From Helicobacter pylori_CU (GTDB taxonomy: Bacteria; Campylobacterota; Campylobacteria; Campylobacterales; Helicobacteraceae): 64,000 nucleotides of DNA. Shown piece after piece: positions 9,267 to 17,246 of the stretch. The notes beneath the pieces are model-generated. The model ran no database searches. It was not told the origin of the DNA and saw nothing but the letters and a program-made list of their open reading frames with translations. A program made the position numbers and the translations under genes. The stretch lies in assembly GCF_000259235.1 (NCBI RefSeq), contig NC_017733.1:496001-560000 (forward strand), written 5' to 3'. How positions within the stretch are numbered: the stretch's first letter is position 1; each line of letters begins with the position of its first letter.

Positions 9267-11030
9267 TTACCAGCGATAGCCTAAAGAAGCACTAAAGATT
9301 CTCAATTGCCCAATACTTGGGGATTGATACAAACTAGAACGGTTGCTCTTAAAAGTGAAACTCCCCGCCACGCCCAAATCAAAGCCCCTAAAATTGTATT
9401 TCGTCCCAAAAGCCACGGTATAGCCATTAGAATCCGGAATGCCTATCGCGTCTTGGGGGCTTGGGGCTTGGTCATAATCAATAGCGCCCATCAAACGCAA
9501 GCTTTTACCCATGTAAGTTACCCCTAATCTAAAGGTGTTGGTGTCCCTCCAGCCAGCCCCCATGTTCATCACGCTTTTAAAATTCGCTAGGCCTACCATT
9601 TTTTTAAGCGTTTCAGAGTCTAGTGAAGCCACTGTTCCGCTCAAGCCCTTGTAAGTGGCGTTCGCAAAATCAGGGGTTACTAAAAATTTATTCCCTTGAC
9701 TCCAAAAAGTGCGCTCAAACACCCCTTCAACCCTTAGGCGATCTTTAAAAAATTGATGGGCGTAGGCTAAGCTTAAAGTTTGGGGGAGTGAAACATTGAT
9801 ATTCAAGCTGCCTTTAGTCAAAACGCTCCCTAAAGAAGGGCCAAGCTCTGTGATAGCCACTAAACCGCCTTTCATGTTGAATGTAACTGAAGAATTATAC
9901 ACCACCGAAAACATGCCATGATCAAACACACGCAAACTCGAACCCACTCTATACCCCCCTGATACGCCTTGCCCGTTAGACTTTTGCACGACTTCAGTCG
10001 TACCATAAAGATTCGCGCTCGCTTTGATTAAACCGCTATAACCCATGATTTTTTTCAAGCCGTTGTAAAACTCTTGACAGCTTTGATCGCTCATATCCCC
10101 ACCGGCTTTTTGGCAATTAAGTGCCGGCTGATAGCCAATATTGCCTAATAAAGTCATCATATTACTTGGCACTTGATCGGCAAAAACATTGTTGGGTAAA
10201 TTTAAGATTTGCTCCGCGCTCAAAACCGAAGCGCCCTCTAAAGGCACATAAACGGTGTTATTAAAGCTCCCGGTCGCATAAAGCCCCCTTAAGCCCACGC
10301 CCACTGAAAAGCGCTTATTGATAGTATAACTCATGCTAGGAGCGAGCTCTACCATCATGATAAACACATCATGCAAGAATTCCCCCCCCTTACCATTCCA
10401 TTTCATACCCAACCCGCTAGGAGCGGTAAAACTCCCCCCAAAAGTGAAGCCGTTATGCGTGCGCGTTTTATAAAAGAATTTGGGTAAAACAAAATTAGTC
10501 GTGCCCGTCCAGCCATTCACGATTTGAGAATCAGGCTTTGAAGCGAGGGTTACGACTTTTTGATTGGTTAGATTCATAAGCCCTTGAACCCGATTGATTG
10601 CTTGTGATAAGCCATTGGTAGCGGCCGTATTGCCAAGCGCTTTAAGGATATTGCCAAGCCCTATAGTGTTGATGATGCCTAAAATATTTTGTTGGCTTTT
10701 ATCAATTTCTAAACTCGTTACCGAATACAGGCCTTGATTGGTCGTAGGGACTTTAAAGCTAAAGGCTGGAATGTTAATCACGGTGGTGGTCATTTCAAAT
10801 TCGCTTCTGTTTTCACCCCAATCGTTAGTAAAGCCCATATTCGCCGGGTTGTAAAAGGAAGCATCAGCCCCCCTAGCCCCAGCGACATACGCCGAGCCTA
10901 AAGCCGTGCCATTTAGGCTTTGCTCTTGGATTTTAAAGCCATTGGCATAAGAAAGCAAGGGCAGGCTCAAAGCGATTAAATGGCGTTTTTTGAGCTTTTT
11001 AAGACAATAGAGTGGGGAAAAGTTTTTCAT
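9267..11030 (-). CDS. FadL/OmpP1-family outer membrane protein
   Basis: A 587-residue outer membrane beta-barrel of the FadL (long-chain fatty acid/hydrophobe transport) family. The basic N-terminus and hydrophobic stretch LIALSLPLLSYA form a signal peptide; mature start NGFKIQEQSLNGTALGSAYV is the classic FadL hatch, followed by ADASFYNPANMGF. The C-terminus ends in aromatic SLGYRW, suiting BAM recognition. The minus strand carries an 8-G run (complement of 10382-10389) within the KGGEF coding segment, a potential slippage site. It overlaps the upstream lipoprotein gene by 4 bases and precedes pseB by 3. Substrate cannot be told from sequence. Confidence 0.9.
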   Translation of the reverse strand: MKNFSPLYCLKKLKKRHLIALSLPLLSYANGFKIQEQSLNGTALGSAYVAGARGADASFYNPANMGFTNDWGENRSEFEMTTTVINIPAFSFKVPTTNQGLYSVTSLEIDKSQQNILGIINTIGLGNILKALGNTAATNGLSQAINRVQGLMNLTNQKVVTLASKPDSQIVNGWTGTTNFVLPKFFYKTRTHNGFTFGGSFTAPSGLGMKWNGKGGEFLHDVFIMMVELAPSMSYTINKRFSVGVGLRGLYATGSFNNTVYVPLEGASVLSAEQILNLPNNVFADQVPSNMMTLLGNIGYQPALNCQKAGGDMSDQSCQEFYNGLKKIMGYSGLIKASANLYGTTEVVQKSNGQGVSGGYRVGSSLRVFDHGMFSVVYNSSVTFNMKGGLVAITELGPSLGSVLTKGSLNINVSLPQTLSLAYAHQFFKDRLRVEGVFERTFWSQGNKFLVTPDFANATYKGLSGTVASLDSETLKKMVGLANFKSVMNMGAGWRDTNTFRLGVTYMGKSLRLMGAIDYDQAPSPQDAIGIPDSNGYTVAFGTKYNFRGFDLGVAGSFTFKSNRSSLYQSPSIGQLRIFSASLGYRW

Positions 11031-11644
11031 TGAAGCTCGCTATCAGCGTTTTCATTGTCTTCTAAATCTTGCAAAGAAGGCTCATAGGGTTCAATCCTAA
11101 TAGCAATTTTTTGCGTCAAATTCTGGAAAGAAATCAGGCCATTTTTTCTTTCATAAAGGATAATTTCCCCGCTTTTTTGAAACCTTTGGATCACGTATTC
11201 AGGGGTTAGGTGGCGCTTGCCTAAGCCCTTAAAAATATCCCTCCCTAAAACAATGTCATCAAACAAATCCCCATAGCTCACCTTACCAAACAAATCCCTT
11301 GCAGCAATCCATTTAGCCGAACATTTTTGGCTAAAACAAATGTTCCGTTTAGTCATGTAAATATCGCCCACTCTTTGGCTGAGCTTGTAAAGGGTTACTT
11401 CAATATTATGGTCTTTATCGGTTTTAATCGTGCCGTAATCATAAAAGCGAAAAACCGGCGTGTTAATATAAATGAGCCTGAATTGGCGCAAGGCATTCAA
11501 AGTCTCTTCTCTTTTTTTATTGGCTTCTTCTTGTCTGATTTGCTCCCTAGTTTTGGGGGTTTGCTTAGAAAAAGGGTGCTTGGAGCAAGAGACAAAAAAA
11601 AGCGTCATGAAAAATAATAAAAAAGCGTTTTTAAAATACCGCAT
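11027..11644 (-). CDS. Lipoprotein, probable FlgQ-like flagellar basal-disk partner
   Basis: A 205-residue predicted lipoprotein: the signal peptide ends with lipobox FFVSC (Cys ~20). The first part of the mature protein is highly charged (KTREQIRQEEANKKREETL), followed by a compact domain with DYGTIKT and KRNICFSQKCSAKW, whose paired cysteines may form a disulfide. In Campylobacter, FlgP and FlgQ are neighbouring genes required for the flagellar basal disk; this gene directly follows the LPP20-domain FlgP-like gene (19-base gap), so FlgQ-like function is inferred mainly from position. It overlaps the FadL-like gene by 4 bases. Confidence 0.8.
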   Translation of the reverse strand: MRYFKNAFLLFFMTLFFVSCSKHPFSKQTPKTREQIRQEEANKKREETLNALRQFRLIYINTPVFRFYDYGTIKTDKDHNIEVTLYKLSQRVGDIYMTKRNICFSQKCSAKWIAARDLFGKVSYGDLFDDIVLGRDIFKGLGKRHLTPEYVIQRFQKSGEIILYERKNGLISFQNLTQKIAIRIEPYEPSLQDLEDNENADSELQ

Positions 11645-11663
11645 GATTATAGAGTAAGATGGT

Positions 11664-12275
11664 TCATCCTCTCGCTCCGCTCAAAATACGATACCAAATC
11701 CTGCCGTCTAATTTAAGCTCCATGCTCACTTGACACAAGCCGTCTTTATAGATGGTCTCAGTGATTTCAGCGTTACGAATGAGAGCATTCACTCTCGTTT
11801 TAATCACGGAATTTTGTAAAACCATGTCTTTGACGGTGTCTTGAGCATTCACCCTAATACCATACATTTTTTCACCCAATTGGCGGTAGCCATCAACAAT
11901 AGCCGCCCGCTTGGCCAAAGCCAAGGCTTGAGAGGGCGAAATGGTGGATTCTGGAGCCACACCCATGCCCACTGCGTTCAATTCAATGACATTATTAGGC
12001 GTGAGAATGGGGGTGTTAGGGATAGCGTTAGTGGGGTTAGAGCTAATGATGGGCTGATTGTTATTCTCAAAGCGTGGGCTTGGGAGAGGCTGAATGCTCT
12101 TTCTGGGGGTGAAATTGGTTGGAGGATAAATGGGGGCTTGCAAGCCATTAGCTGAAGGGGGGATTAACTGAGCGTTAGTGTTACGCTTTTTAAAAAGACT
12201 GCAACCACTTATCAAAAGAGAGGCAACAAGCAATGAATTAATACCAAAAAAGGCAGTGTGCAAACGCATGGGCAT
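11664..12275 (-). CDS. LPP20-domain lipoprotein, FlgP-like
   Basis: A 203-residue lipoprotein with lipobox LLISGC at about 20-25. A Pro/Asn-rich linker (30-90) leads to a LPP20/FlgP-type domain: NVIELNAVGMGVAP, ALALAKRAAIVDGYRQLGEK (the hallmark helix), then IYKDGLCQVSMELKL. In Campylobacter jejuni, FlgP of this fold builds the flagellar basal disk in the outer membrane and is needed for motility; the role here is by homology. It heads a compact minus-strand unit of six genes. Two Met codons (residues 1 and 3) are possible starts; TTAAGGAAA precedes them. Confidence 0.85.
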   Translation of the reverse strand: MPMRLHTAFFGINSLLVASLLISGCSLFKKRNTNAQLIPPSANGLQAPIYPPTNFTPRKSIQPLPSPRFENNNQPIISSNPTNAIPNTPILTPNNVIELNAVGMGVAPESTISPSQALALAKRAAIVDGYRQLGEKMYGIRVNAQDTVKDMVLQNSVIKTRVNALIRNAEITETIYKDGLCQVSMELKLDGRIWYRILSGARG

Positions 12276-12302
12276 TTTCCTTAAAATGAGTTTATCAAGT
12301 CT

Positions 12303-12308
12303 ATTATA
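12303..12308 (-). promoter_or_regulatory. -10 box for the flgP-like operon
   Basis: On the minus strand TATAAT lies at the complement of 12303-12308 (context GATATAATAGA). Transcription would start near 12296, about 20 bases before the first Met codon of the lipoprotein gene. No convincing -35 is present, which is normal for this species. Confidence 0.6.
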
Positions 12309-12471
12309 TCATTTTTGAAGGGATTTGTCATGCGTATATTCTTAACTAATCTTATAAGGCTAGTGAGCTTTAAGTTTAAAGTCTAGGGGGTTATGATTTA
12401 TTTTTTGGCTTTCCTAAAATTTTTAATAGGGATCACTCAATTTTTTAAAAAAGGGATTTTAATGGCTTGAT

Positions 12472-12577
12472 TGTATCGTTTTGAGGTTTTATTTTATGAT
12501 AAAACTCATTTTTTAAGTTTGATTTTTAAATTCATTTTTTAAGAGAGTAGGGGGCATTTTGAAAAATTCTCCCCTAC
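12472..12577 (+). repeat. Degenerate AapA-like toxin frame plus hairpin, copy A
   Basis: In frame from 12472 the sequence reads CIVLRFYFMIKLIF then TAA at 12514-12516, without an in-frame start codon (an upstream TAA is in frame). It aligns with copies B (20891) and C (22514). A short duplicated stretch CATTTTTTAAG (12508-12518 and 12533-12543) separates the stop from a hairpin: GTAGGGG at 12547-12553 pairs with CCCCTAC at 12571-12577, with an inner A/T stem. Known AapA toxin genes end in ...LLKR-stop followed by a G-run hairpin, which this resembles; relationship is inferred. Confidence 0.5.
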
Positions 12578-12818
12578 AACCCACAACTAAAAACCCCTTA
12601 AAGAGTGCTTTTTAAGAGGTTATCGCTTGTTTTTTGAAAGATCTTTTTAATTGTAAAAAATGCTTTGAATATTTTTTAAATAAGATGAAAAATAAAATAT
12701 TTTTTTGAGTGCTTTTTAAGGATTAAGGTTAAATTTTTAATTTCTTTTAATTACCTTTTTCATCAACAACACAAACAACGACTATTTTAAATCCCTATGA
12801 TAGTGAAAATAATGCGAA

Positions 12819-12895
12819 TGGTGTCCTTGGCGGGATTCGAACCCACGACCTTACGATTAGGAATCATACGCTCTATCCAGCTGAGCTACAAGGAC
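12819..12895 (-). tRNA. tRNA-Arg (anticodon CCU)
   Basis: The minus strand folds as a full cloverleaf: acceptor GTCCTTG with CAAGGAC, T8-A9, D-stem GCTC/GAGC, anticodon stem TATGA/TCGTA around loop TTCCTAA (anticodon CCT, reads AGG), T-arm GTGGGTTCGAATCCCGC, discriminator A and an encoded CCA (12819-12821). It lies between the repeat-bearing gap and hup. There is no sign of an integrated element at its 3' end. Confidence 0.97.
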
Positions 12896-12951
12896 ATTTT
12901 ATAAGAAAGCAAGAAACTTTATTGATAAGCCCCTTGCTGAGTGGATCAAAT

Positions 12952-13236
12952 TTACTTGCCTTCTTCAACTTTTTGTTTAAGGATTTTGCCGGGTTTGAAT
13001 TTAGGTACTCGTTTGTCTTCGGTTTTATAAGTTTTATCGCTTCCTGGAACTTTACCCTCTTTGCCTTTTTGCTCTGCGGTTTCAAATTTGCCAAAACCAA
13101 TCAACTCCACGCTCTCACCCTTGCTTAAAGCTGTTTCTACCGCTAGAGTAAAGGCACTGATCGCTTCTTCGGCTTCTCTTTTGCTGTTGTATTTACCCGC
13201 TTCTTTAACCAAATCAATAAATTCCGCTTTGTTCAT
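12952..13236 (-). CDS. hup: DNA-binding protein HU
   Basis: A 94-residue nucleoid protein that binds and bends DNA as a homodimer. MNKAEFIDLVKEAGKYNSK opens the helical dimer body, ELIGFGKFE marks the start of the beta-arms, and VPKFKPGKILKQKVEEGK ends the protein; the usual arm motif is slightly diverged (KVPGSDKTYKTEDKRVP). The frame is open for 12 more codons upstream (to 13272), but AAGGGG just before ATG 13234-13236 and family length support the shorter start. It has its own promoter at 13308-13313. Confidence 0.95.
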   Translation of the reverse strand: MNKAEFIDLVKEAGKYNSKREAEEAISAFTLAVETALSKGESVELIGFGKFETAEQKGKEGKVPGSDKTYKTEDKRVPKFKPGKILKQKVEEGK

Positions 13237-13307
13237 GTGGATAACCCCTTTTCTAATAGATGCCAAAACCAAGCGATTTAGTGCTTAGCCTGACTGATTG
13301 AGCGGTA

Positions 13308-13313
13308 ATTATA
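13308..13313 (-). promoter_or_regulatory. Extended -10 box for hup
   Basis: Minus-strand TGATTATAATTACC contains TATAAT at the complement of 13308-13313 with a TG-type extension, about 72 bases before the hup start. No clear -35. Confidence 0.6.
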
Positions 13314-13376
13314 ATCAAATCCTAAAGATAAATCAAGCAAAAACGCTTTTTTAAGGGGGTTTAACGCATAAAAAAT

Positions 13377-14765
13377 TTAATTTTGTTGGGTGCTTTTTTT
13401 ATCTTTAGCGTTAAGAATTAAAGGCGTGCCTAAAAAATTAAATTCTTTCCTTAAGGTGTTAATCAAATAGCGTTTGTAACTGAAATGCAAGGCTTTAGGA
13501 CGATTCATTATAAGAGAGATTTGAGGGGGTTTGGTGGCAAATTGCGTGGCGTAATACACTTTCACTAATTTCCCTCCATCGCTTGGCAAGGGGTGTTTTT
13601 GGGTGGCTTGAGAAATCACGCTATTGAGCAAGCTTGTGGGAATGCGTTTGGAAAAACACTCATAGACTTCTATGATTTTATGCTTGATCTCATCTATATG
13701 GCGCGTTTTTAAGCAGCTGGTTGTGATCACAGGGGCGTATTCCAAAAAGCGGAATTTCCTTTTTAAGGTTGCCATGATCTCTTCATAAGGGGCGTAGCGG
13801 ATGTCCCATTTGTTTAAAATGAGAATGATGCCTAAAGAGTGTTTATCTGCTAAAGAGCTGATCTTTTCATCCAATTCCACAAAAGGAGCGCTCACATCTA
13901 AAACTAAAAGCGCAATGTGGGATTTTTCTAAGGCTTTTTGCGTGCGTTCTAGTGCGTATTTTTCAATGCCTAAAATCTTACCCCTATGCCTGATGCCAGC
14001 GGTATCCACAAAGCAGATTTTTTGATCGCCTATGAGAATGGTTTCATCTATGGGGTCAATGGTCGTGCCAGCCACGCTAGAAACAAGGCTCCTTTCTTTT
14101 TTCGTGAGCGCGTTTAAGAGCGAGCTTTTGCCCACATTCACTCTCCCAATGATGCCTACTTGAATGATCTCTTCTTCTTTATTTTCTTCTAAAGCATTAT
14201 TAGGGGTTTCTAGGCTTTCTAAAATATCCGCATCCAAATCTTGCTCTATGATTTGGTTTAAATTCAATGCGTTCAATACCGCATCAATTAATGCGCTAAT
14301 GCCCCTATTGTGCGAAACGGAGATGTTAAAACTCTTGGGAATGCCAAAAGAAGAAAACGCATAAGCTCGCTCTTTTTCTTTGTCGTTATCAATCTTATTG
14401 ATCACTAAAAAGCAGTTAGGGTTGATCTTAAAAACCTCTCTAAAAAGCTTAAGATCTTCATCGCTAGGGATAGACTTGCCATCCACAACGTATAAAATCA
14501 AATCGCTCATTTGAGCGGCTTTTAAATTAAGGGCTTTGATTTCTTTGGACAAAAGAGTGTCTTTAGCCATGCCCCCTGTATCTAGCAATTCCACTTCATG
14601 GCCATTCAATGCGATTTTTCGTTTGTTAATGTCTCGTGTAGTGCCTGCAAAATCTGAAGTGATAGCGATCCTTTCTTTAGCCAGGCGGTTAAATAGTGAG
14701 CTTTTCCCCACATTAGGCTGGCCTAAAATCGCAATGGTTTTTAAAGTTTTATGGCTTGTATTCAT
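13377..14765 (-). CDS. der: Ribosome-assembly GTPase Der (EngA)
   Basis: A tandem-G-domain GTPase needed for 50S ribosome maturation, 462 residues. G domain 1: GQPNVGKSS (15-23), DTGG, NKID; G domain 2: GRVNVGKSS near 207, DTAGIR near 255, NKWD near 320. The KH-like C-terminal domain follows (to ~445). Both Walker A motifs are intact. Divergent from the lipoprotein gene at 14842, with back-to-back -10 boxes between them. Confidence 0.96.
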   Translation of the reverse strand: MNTSHKTLKTIAILGQPNVGKSSLFNRLAKERIAITSDFAGTTRDINKRKIALNGHEVELLDTGGMAKDTLLSKEIKALNLKAAQMSDLILYVVDGKSIPSDEDLKLFREVFKINPNCFLVINKIDNDKEKERAYAFSSFGIPKSFNISVSHNRGISALIDAVLNALNLNQIIEQDLDADILESLETPNNALEENKEEEIIQVGIIGRVNVGKSSLLNALTKKERSLVSSVAGTTIDPIDETILIGDQKICFVDTAGIRHRGKILGIEKYALERTQKALEKSHIALLVLDVSAPFVELDEKISSLADKHSLGIILILNKWDIRYAPYEEIMATLKRKFRFLEYAPVITTSCLKTRHIDEIKHKIIEVYECFSKRIPTSLLNSVISQATQKHPLPSDGGKLVKVYYATQFATKPPQISLIMNRPKALHFSYKRYLINTLRKEFNFLGTPLILNAKDKKSTQQN

Positions 14766-14799
14766 CTTTTTTATCGCTTCAATTTAATCAAAATTAGAT

Positions 14800-14811
14800 T
14801 ACAATATTATA
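14800..14811. promoter_or_regulatory. Back-to-back -10 boxes between der and the lipoprotein gene
   Basis: TACAAT at 14800-14805 faces right, toward the TTG start at 14842. TATAAT on the complement of 14806-14811 faces left, toward der, 41 bases before its ATG. The two boxes abut, so polymerase binding on one strand should exclude the other. Confidence 0.5.
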
Positions 14812-14841
14812 GTTATTTAAAGCTTAAATAAGGGTCTAGTA

Positions 14842-15720
14842 TTGTTTTTAGTCAAAAAAATAAGCGTGGTAATAATGGTTTTAGTATGCTTTTTAGCTTG
14901 CTCGCAAGAGAGGTTTATTAAGTTGCAAAAAAAAGCCCAAGAGCAAGAAAATGACGGCTCTAAACGCCCTAGCTATGTGGATTCGGATTATGAAGTCTTT
15001 AGCGAAACGATTTTTTTACAAAACATGGTATATCAGCCTATAGAGGAAAGAAACGCTTTAGCTCAACTGACTAAAGATGAAGACAATTCTTTTAACCTTG
15101 AAACTTCTGTGATTTTGTTGAATGAGCCAAGCGATAATAATGAAAAAAACCCGCCCCTATACCCAAATGATCCCCATAACAACACTGCCAATAACGATAC
15201 AAAAAACCCGTTCCTTTACAAACCGAAAAGAAAAGCCAAAAATCCAAAGCTCATTGAATACTCCCAACAAAATTTCTACCCCCTAAAAAATGGGGATATT
15301 ATCATGAGTAAAGAAGGGGATCAATGGTTGATAGAAATCAAATCCAAAGCCTTGAAGCGTTTTTTAAAAGATCAAAACGATAAAGATCGCCAGATCCAAA
15401 CTTTCACTTTTAATGACACTAAAACGCAAATCGCGCAATTTAAGGGCAAAATTTCTTCGTATGTTTATACCACCAATGACAGCGATTTGAGTTTAAGGCC
15501 CTTTTATGAATCCTTTTTATTAGAAAAAAAGAGCGATGATTTTTATACGATAGGGGATAAGGCTTTAGGCGCCATTGAGATTTCAAAGTGTCAAATGGTG
15601 TTAAAAAAGCATTCAACCGATAAACTAGACAGCCAGCATAAAGCCATCAGTATTGATTTGGATTTTAAAAAAGAGCGCTTTAAGAGCGATACGGAACTTT
15701 TTTTAGAATGCCAAAGTTAG
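14842..15720 (+). CDS. Uncharacterised lipoprotein
   Basis: A 292-residue protein of unknown role. The N-terminus VKKISVVIMVLVCFLACSQE is a lipoprotein signal with lipobox FLAC (Cys ~20). A low-complexity Asn/Asp/Pro linker (~90-125, NDPHNNTANNDTKNPF) separates it from a soluble domain that contains a likely strand run DGDQWL-like (NGDIIMSKEGDQWLIEIKSK) and paired cysteines near the end (SKCQMVL, FLECQS). The TTG start is preferred because it leads directly into the signal peptide, with AAGGG upstream. It precedes speE by about 85 bases. I recognise no domain. Confidence 0.8.
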   Translation: MFLVKKISVVIMVLVCFLACSQERFIKLQKKAQEQENDGSKRPSYVDSDYEVFSETIFLQNMVYQPIEERNALAQLTKDEDNSFNLETSVILLNEPSDNNEKNPPLYPNDPHNNTANNDTKNPFLYKPKRKAKNPKLIEYSQQNFYPLKNGDIIMSKEGDQWLIEIKSKALKRFLKDQNDKDRQIQTFTFNDTKTQIAQFKGKISSYVYTTNDSDLSLRPFYESFLLEKKSDDFYTIGDKALGAIEISKCQMVLKKHSTDKLDSQHKAISIDLDFKKERFKSDTELFLECQS

Positions 15721-15807
15721 GGCGTTTATTACGACAATTTAGATTTTTTTGGGTAGCATGTTAGCATTTCATAAGGCATGGATATTGTTAAAAAGTAAGG
15801 AATGTTT

Positions 15808-16596
15808 ATGTGGATCACCCAAGAAATCACGCCGTATTTGCGTAAAGAATACACCATAGAAGCGAAATTATTAGATGTTAGAAGCGAGCATAATATCTTA
15901 GAGATTTTTAAATCTAAGGATTTTGGTGAAATTGCGATGCTTAACCGCCAATTGCTGTTTAAAAACTTTCTTCATATTGAAAGCGAGTTGCTCGCTCATT
16001 TGGGGGGTTGCACCAAGAAAGAGCTTAAAGAAGTTTTGATTGTGGATGGGTTTGATTTGGAATTAGCCTACCAGCTTTTTAAATACGACACGCATATAGA
16101 TTTTGTGCAAGCGGATGAAAAGATTTTGGATAGCTTCATTAGTTTTTTCCCCCATTTCCATGAAGTGAAAAATAATAAGAATTTCACGCACGCTAAACAA
16201 CTCTTAGATTTAGACATTAAAAAATACGATTTGATTCTTTGCTTGCAAGAGCCGGATATTCATAAAATAGATGGTTTAAAAAGAATGCTTAAAGAAGATG
16301 GGGTGTTTATTTCGGTAGCCAAACACCCGTTATTAGAGCATGTGAGCATGCAAAACGCCCTTAAAAACATGGGCGGGTTTTTTCCTATTGCCATGCCTTT
16401 TGTAGCGCCCTTAAGGATTTTGAGCAATAAGGGTTATATTTACGCTTCTTTTAAAACCCACCCCTTAAAAGATCTCATGACGCCAAAAATAGAAGCGCTA
16501 AAAAGCGTGAGATACTATAACGAAGACATTCATAGGGCCGCATTCGCTTTGCCTAAAAATTTACAAGAAGTCTTTAAAGACAATATCAAATCTTAA
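15808..16596 (+). CDS. speE: Spermidine synthase-like aminopropyltransferase
   Basis: Transfers an aminopropyl group from decarboxylated SAM to putrescine. The 262-residue protein is shorter than typical SpeE and keeps the core layout: N-terminal beta domain (MWITQEITPYLRKEY), the Rossmann strand VLIVDGFDLELAYQLF in place of the usual GGGxG loop, and FVQADEKILDSF. The diverged glycine loop is a known trait of H. pylori SpeE. Two in-frame ATGs exist (15802, 15808); TAAGGA at 15796-15801 touches the first but is well placed for the second, which I use. coaE begins one base after the stop. Confidence 0.9.
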   Translation: MWITQEITPYLRKEYTIEAKLLDVRSEHNILEIFKSKDFGEIAMLNRQLLFKNFLHIESELLAHLGGCTKKELKEVLIVDGFDLELAYQLFKYDTHIDFVQADEKILDSFISFFPHFHEVKNNKNFTHAKQLLDLDIKKYDLILCLQEPDIHKIDGLKRMLKEDGVFISVAKHPLLEHVSMQNALKNMGGFFPIAMPFVAPLRILSNKGYIYASFKTHPLKDLMTPKIEALKSVRYYNEDIHRAAFALPKNLQEVFKDNIKS

Positions 16597-16597
16597 A

Positions 16598-17188
16598 ATG
16601 ATCTTAAAAAACGCTATCGCTCTCACAGGGGGGATAGGCACCGGTAAAAGCACCACCCTTAAAATATTAGAATCGCAAGGTTATAAAATTTTAGATGCGG
16701 ATAAGATCGCCCACCAATTATTGCAAGAGCATCGGCTAGAAATCGCCCAACATTTTGGATCAGATATTTTAGAAAAAGATATTTTAAACAGAAAAAAACT
16801 TGGCGCGATCGTGTTTCAAAACGCTAATGAATTAAAATGGCTAGAAGATTTTTTACACCCCTTAATCCGTGAACGCATGCTTAAAAAAGCCTGTGAATTA
16901 GAGAAGAATCATCAAGCGTATTTTTTAGACATCCCTTTGTTTTTTGAAGTGGGGGGTAAAAAACGCTATCCTGTAAGTAAGGTAGTTTTAATCTATGCAC
17001 CCAGGGCCTTACAAATTGAGCGCCTTTTAGAGCGAGACACACTCAAAGAATCTGAGATTTTGCAGCGCTTAGCTTGCCAAATGGATATAGAGCAAAAACG
17101 CGCCATGAGCGATTACATTATAGACAACAGCTCCAGTTTAAAAGATTTAAATAAGCAAGTTGAACGCTTTTTAAAAACGCTCTTATAA
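16598..17188 (+). CDS. coaE: Dephospho-CoA kinase
   Basis: Final step of coenzyme A synthesis: ATP-dependent phosphorylation of the ribose 3'-OH. P-loop ALTGGIGTGKST (8-19), ILDADKIAHQLL (substrate-binding Asp), the hinge FLHPLIRERM, and a lid with ERLLERD. Length 196 is typical. It starts one base after speE and is translationally coupled to it. The other CoA gene in the window, coaBC, is on the opposite strand 8 kb away. Confidence 0.95.
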   Translation: MILKNAIALTGGIGTGKSTTLKILESQGYKILDADKIAHQLLQEHRLEIAQHFGSDILEKDILNRKKLGAIVFQNANELKWLEDFLHPLIRERMLKKACELEKNHQAYFLDIPLFFEVGGKKRYPVSKVVLIYAPRALQIERLLERDTLKESEILQRLACQMDIEQKRAMSDYIIDNSSSLKDLNKQVERFLKTLL

Positions 17189-17246
17189 GCTCGTTTTGTC
17201 TATAAGCATGTTAAACTACCATTAAATTTTTTGTAAGGCTAAAAAC

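Larger units (their letters stand above)
12276..12818. other. 543-base gene-poor gap between flgP-like gene and tRNA-Arg
   Basis: AT-rich, with no credible protein frame of more than 20 codons on either strand. It holds the flgP promoter at the left, and at 12472-12577 a degenerate AapA-like frame with its hairpin (listed separately). A downstream part (12578-12700) matches sequence downstream of the third copy near 22590-22700, including TTGTAAAAAATGCTTTGA at 12647-12664, so the repeated unit is longer than the reading frame. The 12700-12818 part shows only AT-rich sequence that may terminate or lead into the tRNA gene. Confidence 0.6.

Noticed and set aside
12822..12895. tRNA gene as an integration site for a mobile element
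   Set aside because: No integrase, direct repeat of the tRNA 3' end or unusual genes are present in the flanks.
13237..13272. Twelve extra codons at the N-terminus of HU
   Set aside because: HU family proteins begin at MNKAEFIDLV and the AAGGGG site is adjacent to that codon.
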